From JAIOYV01 sp964388245 (GTDB taxonomy: Bacteria; Bacteroidota; Bacteroidia; Bacteroidales; M50B96), in contig CAYLZH010000206.1 of the NCBI GenBank assembly GCA_964388245.1, positions 1-9,354 of the forward strand: a stretch of 9,354 bases of DNA. Reading direction: 5' to 3'. Both the position numbers and the translations under genes were made by a program. Below, in pieces: positions 6,546 through 9,354 of this stretch. The notes beneath the pieces are model-generated. The model saw only the letters and a list, made by a program, of their open reading frames with translations, had not been told where the DNA came from and ran no database searches. The first letter of the stretch is position 1, and each line of letters begins with the position of its first letter.

Positions 6546-7433
6546 ATGTTTAAACTTGGAATACAAATATTTATTGAAAACATATTCAATTCTTTGCTGA
6601 CATTGATAAGAATTCTGCTTTTATCAAGAAGGCGGGGAGTGATAAAAAAAATCCGTACAAAGCAATCATGTGCCATATTAGGTAATGGTCCCTCCCTGAA
6701 TAAATCGATCGAAAACCATTCGAAATTCTTATCAAATAAGAAATTGGTTTGCGTCAACGGTTTCCCTAAGTTTGATTTATATGATAAGCTTAAACCAGGA
6801 ATTTTTGTTGGTACAGCTCCCGAATACTATCGAGACAATGTGGATTCAAAATACACGGAAAACGCACTGAAAATTTTCCGTGCCATTGCCAACAAAACCG
6901 ATTGGTCGCTGGACATGTTCCTTCCGGTCGAGGCCCGGAAATATAAGGCCTGGCAGAATATAGTCATGCAGAATCCAAATGTAAACATCAGGTATTTCAA
7001 CAATACACCGATTGAAGGTTTCAGGGGATTCATGCATTTTTTCTTCAATTCAGGCCTGGGCATGCCACGTCCGCACAATGTTATTATTCCTTCAATCATG
7101 GTAAGCCTGGGGTTCGGTTTTAATGAGATATATCTGCTTGGAGCTGATCATTCCTGGTTGCCTGAAATTTCTGTTGATAATTCCAATACTGTGTTAATAA
7201 ATCAGAAACATTTTTTCGACCAGGGAAAAACAAGCGGACAACCAATGCATAAAGCAGGTAGCGGAAAACGAAGGTTACACGAGGTTCTCATGAAATTTGT
7301 GTATACTTTTGAAGGCTATTTTACAATAAAAGACTATGCTCAAAGTTTAGGTGCAAAAATATATAATTGTACACCAGGGTCGTATATCGATGCTTTTGAT
7401 CGGATTGACCTGGATGAAAAAGAAAATAAATGA
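6546..7433 (+). CDS. Putative GT42/DUF115-like glycosyltransferase of a surface-glycan locus
   Basis: A 295-residue protein. Residues 1-27 form a hydrophobic or amphipathic helix followed by RRR, so it is probably attached to the inner face of the membrane. The core starts with CAILGNGPSLNK (42-53), then VCVNGFPKFD (68-77), IMVSLGFGFNEIYLLGADHSW (184-204) and KIYNCTPGSYIDAF (271-284). This order resembles the Campylobacter sialyltransferase Cst-II (GT42), which has a GNGPSL start, a CNQF block, an ALGYKEIYLSGID block and a YCLCPNSLLANF end; MptE-like DUF115 proteins share the first motif. His221, His222 and His235 are candidates for a catalytic base, but I cannot align them with certainty. 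It is the first gene after the promoter and ends 1 nt before PseB, so a role as nonulosonate or other sugar transferase is reasonable. The acceptor is unknown. Confidence 0.55.
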   Translation: MFKLGIQIFIENIFNSLLTLIRILLLSRRRGVIKKIRTKQSCAILGNGPSLNKSIENHSKFLSNKKLVCVNGFPKFDLYDKLKPGIFVGTAPEYYRDNVDSKYTENALKIFRAIANKTDWSLDMFLPVEARKYKAWQNIVMQNPNVNIRYFNNTPIEGFRGFMHFFFNSGLGMPRPHNVIIPSIMVSLGFGFNEIYLLGADHSWLPEISVDNSNTVLINQKHFFDQGKTSGQPMHKAGSGKRRLHEVLMKFVYTFEGYFTIKDYAQSLGAKIYNCTPGSYIDAFDRIDLDEKENK

Positions 7434-7434
7434 A

Positions 7435-8451
7435 ATGGATTTAAATGACAAGGCAGTTTTAATAACCGGAGGAACCGGCTCGTTTGGTAAGAAATTTACA
7501 GAGACCATACTTTCAAGATATCCTAAAATTAAAAGACTGGTAATCTTTTCACGCGACGAACTCAAGCAGTTTGAAATGTCACAGGTTTACAGTCCTAAAG
7601 AATATAGGGGTGTAAGATATTTTATTGGTGATATCCGTGATACTGCAAGGTTTAAGAGGGCATGCCAGGGAATTGATATTATTATTCATGCGGCAGCATT
7701 AAAGCAGGTACCTGCAGCCGAATATAATCCCGATGAGTTTATAAAAACCAATATTGGAGGTGCCCAAAGTGTAATCGATTCAGCCATGGATACGAATGTA
7801 AAAGTTGTCGTAGCTTTGTCGACCGATAAAGCTGCAGCACCGATCAATTTATACGGGGCTACTAAGCTGGTATCAGACAAATTGTTTATTTCGGCCAACA
7901 ACATCAAAGGGTGGAGAGATCTGCGCTTTTCAGTGGTCCGTTATGGAAATGTAATGGGATCGCGCGGATCGGTTATCCCCTTCTTTACGAATATTGCGAA
8001 AAACGGAAATACAATTCCGATTACTCATAAAGATATGACCAGGTTTAATATTAGTCTTGAAGATGGTGTTGAAATGGTTATGTGGGCAATCGAAAATGCT
8101 ATTGGAGGCGAGTTGTTTGTGCCGAAAATACCATCATATAAAATTGAAACAGTGGCCAGGGCCATTGCACCTAATGCAAAACTGGAATATGTTGGTATAA
8201 GACCGGGCGAAAAGTTGCATGAAGAAATGATTACTGAAAGTGATTCATATAACACCATCGAGTTTGATAAATATTATGCAATATTGCCCTCCGATGCCAA
8301 TAAGCAAAAATATCTGACACATTTCAAGGCAAGGGAGGTTGAAAAAGGTTTTAAATATAACTCAGGCACAAACTCCGATTGGGAAAGTATAGATAGCCTG
8401 AGGGAGAAAATAGTCAAATTTGTTGATCCTGATTTTAAACCATTTGTATGA
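7435..8451 (+). CDS. pseB: PseB, UDP-N-acetylglucosamine 4,6-dehydratase (inverting)
   Basis: A 338-residue extended short-chain dehydrogenase of the FlaA1/PseB family. It makes the first step of pseudaminic acid synthesis: UDP-GlcNAc to UDP-2-acetamido-2,6-dideoxy-beta-L-arabino-hexos-4-ulose, with NADP(H) bound throughout. The Rossmann motif is TGGTGSFGKKF (residues 11-21). The catalytic set is visible as STDKA (Asp131, Lys132) and Y140-GAT-K144. RYGNVMGSRGSVIPFF (169-184) and IRPGEKLHEEMI (255-266) are family hallmarks. The length is normal. I chose the ATG at 7435 (MDLNDKAVLITGG) because it fits the family start; an ATG at 7414 would overlap the previous gene. It overlaps PseC by 4 bp. 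The enzyme is cytoplasmic. A related capsule dehydratase is the main alternative, but the PseC neighbour supports PseB. Confidence 0.93.
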   Translation: MDLNDKAVLITGGTGSFGKKFTETILSRYPKIKRLVIFSRDELKQFEMSQVYSPKEYRGVRYFIGDIRDTARFKRACQGIDIIIHAAALKQVPAAEYNPDEFIKTNIGGAQSVIDSAMDTNVKVVVALSTDKAAAPINLYGATKLVSDKLFISANNIKGWRDLRFSVVRYGNVMGSRGSVIPFFTNIAKNGNTIPITHKDMTRFNISLEDGVEMVMWAIENAIGGELFVPKIPSYKIETVARAIAPNAKLEYVGIRPGEKLHEEMITESDSYNTIEFDKYYAILPSDANKQKYLTHFKAREVEKGFKYNSGTNSDWESIDSLREKIVKFVDPDFKPFV

Positions 8452-9354
8452 AACCAATACCCTACGGAAGACAAGACATAACCCGTGAAGATCTTGATGC
8501 TGTTGCTAAAGTGCTTCAAGGGGAGTTAATAACACAGGGTCCCCATGTCAGGAGTTTTGAAAAATCTTTCACAAAATACATAGGATCTGAATATGCAGTG
8601 GCAGTGGCAAACGGAACAGCCGCATTGCATTTATCAGCTTTGTCACTTAATATCAAGAGTGATGAAAAAGTTATTACCACACCCATTACTTTTGCTGCAT
8701 CGGCCAACTGTGTAAAATATGCAGGAGGACAAGTTCTTTTTGCCGATATCGATCCTTCTACCTATTTGATTGATCTCAATAAAGTTGAAGACTTATTAAA
8801 AAAGGAAGACAAAGTTGTTGGAATTATTCCTGTTGACTTTGCCGGAAGGGCAATCGATTTGGAAGCTTTACAAACACTGGCCGAAAAATATGGATTGTGG
8901 ATAATTGAAGATGCTTGCCATGCACCAGGCGGATACTTCATGGATAGTCTGAACAAAAAACAATTTTGTGGCAATGGCAATTTTGCAGATTTGGCCATTT
9001 TCTCATTCCATCCTGTAAAGCATATTGCAGCAGGCGAAGGAGGAATGATAACCACTAACAACAAAGAACTTTACGATAGGTTAATGCTTTTAAGGACGCA
9101 TGGCATTTCAAAGAATGATAAGAGTTTCGAAACAGAGCATGGAAAATGGTATTACGAAATGTTGGAACTGGGTTTCAATTACCGTCTAACTGATTTTCAG
9201 GCAGCACTGGCCGAATCACAATTGACTAAAGCCAATGATAGATTATCAAGAAGAAGAAAAATTGCTTCGATTTATGCTGAAGAGTTTAAGAACAAGTCTT
9301 TTATTTTAGGACAATCAGACGTGATTGAAGGGCATGCATATCATTTATATATAG
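8448..9354 (+). CDS. pseC: PseC, UDP-4-amino-4,6-dideoxy-N-acetyl-beta-L-altrosamine transaminase (runs off right edge)
   Basis: The ATG overlaps the PseB stop in an ATGA junction, implying translational coupling. The frame is open for 302 codons to the window end; the family is usually ~380 residues, so about 80 are missing. It is a DegT/DnrJ/EryC1-type PLP aminotransferase that moves an amino group from glutamate to C4 of the PseB product. Motifs: MKPIPYGRQDITREDLDAV (1-19), VANGTAALHLSAL (53-65), TTPITFAASANCV (77-89), IIEDACHAPGG (152-162; Asp155 should contact the pyridine nitrogen), and FSFHPVKHIAAGEGGM (185-200; Lys191 is the PLP Schiff-base lysine). The FHPVKH form and GFNYRLTDFQAAL (242-254) are characteristic of PseC. 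It is soluble and cytoplasmic. No reason to doubt activity if the rest of the gene is intact. Confidence 0.93.
   Translation, partial: MKPIPYGRQDITREDLDAVAKVLQGELITQGPHVRSFEKSFTKYIGSEYAVAVANGTAALHLSALSLNIKSDEKVITTPITFAASANCVKYAGGQVLFADIDPSTYLIDLNKVEDLLKKEDKVVGIIPVDFAGRAIDLEALQTLAEKYGLWIIEDACHAPGGYFMDSLNKKQFCGNGNFADLAIFSFHPVKHIAAGEGGMITTNNKELYDRLMLLRTHGISKNDKSFETEHGKWYYEMLELGFNYRLTDFQAALAESQLTKANDRLSRRRKIASIYAEEFKNKSFILGQSDVIEGHAYHLYI

Noticed and set aside
6515..7099. Several minus-strand open frames over the glycosyltransferase gene
   Set aside because: They are shadows of a gene with clear motifs and a promoter on the plus strand.
7351..7434. Earlier starts for PseB at 7351 and 7414
   Set aside because: They lie inside the preceding gene; the ATG at 7435 gives the usual PseB N-terminus and directly follows the upstream stop.

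Overview
The window looks like a draft or metagenome-assembled fragment from a member of the Bacteroidota. It is AT-rich, has no Shine-Dalgarno-like sites ahead of the starts, carries promoters resembling the Bacteroidota TTTG / TAnnTTTG pattern, and has the typical gene content: a Reg_prop/Y_Y_Y/LytS-type sensor kinase, LamG surface proteins and a WYFGxNAGIDF-type secreted protein. A run of ten Ns at 1466-1475 marks an assembly gap.

Left part, minus strand (1-3715). One large sensor histidine kinase gene runs from 3715 to 819: signal peptide, beta-propeller repeats, Y_Y_Y domain, membrane helix, gap, then LytS-like His_kinase and ATPase. The N run splits it into two apparent reading frames. 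Downstream on the same strand, after 56 bp that contain a promoter-like motif, starts a secreted surface protein that runs off the left edge (762 to 1).

Middle, plus strand (3848-6417). Two tandem paralogues encode secreted LamG-domain proteins of about 410 residues, each ending in two copies of a ~75-residue IVKDGDG/WPxFGIN/GYQIK module. The second copy is broken by a single-base frameshift in an A7 run (5470-5476). Both copies and the surface-protein gene at 762 share an upstream motif, TTCAGTAnnTTTACA. This suggests common control of three exported proteins, with the divergent kinase between them.

Right part, plus strand (6546-9354). A tightly packed operon begins behind a near-consensus Bacteroidota promoter (6463-6493). 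It holds a putative GT42/DUF115-like glycosyltransferase, PseB (UDP-GlcNAc 4,6-dehydratase, inverting) and PseC (PLP aminotransferase, cut by the right edge). These are the first two steps of pseudaminic acid synthesis, so the region is probably the start of a surface-glycan locus. I saw no tRNA, rRNA, CRISPR array, transposase or other mobile element. No stretch above 300 bp lacks a gene.
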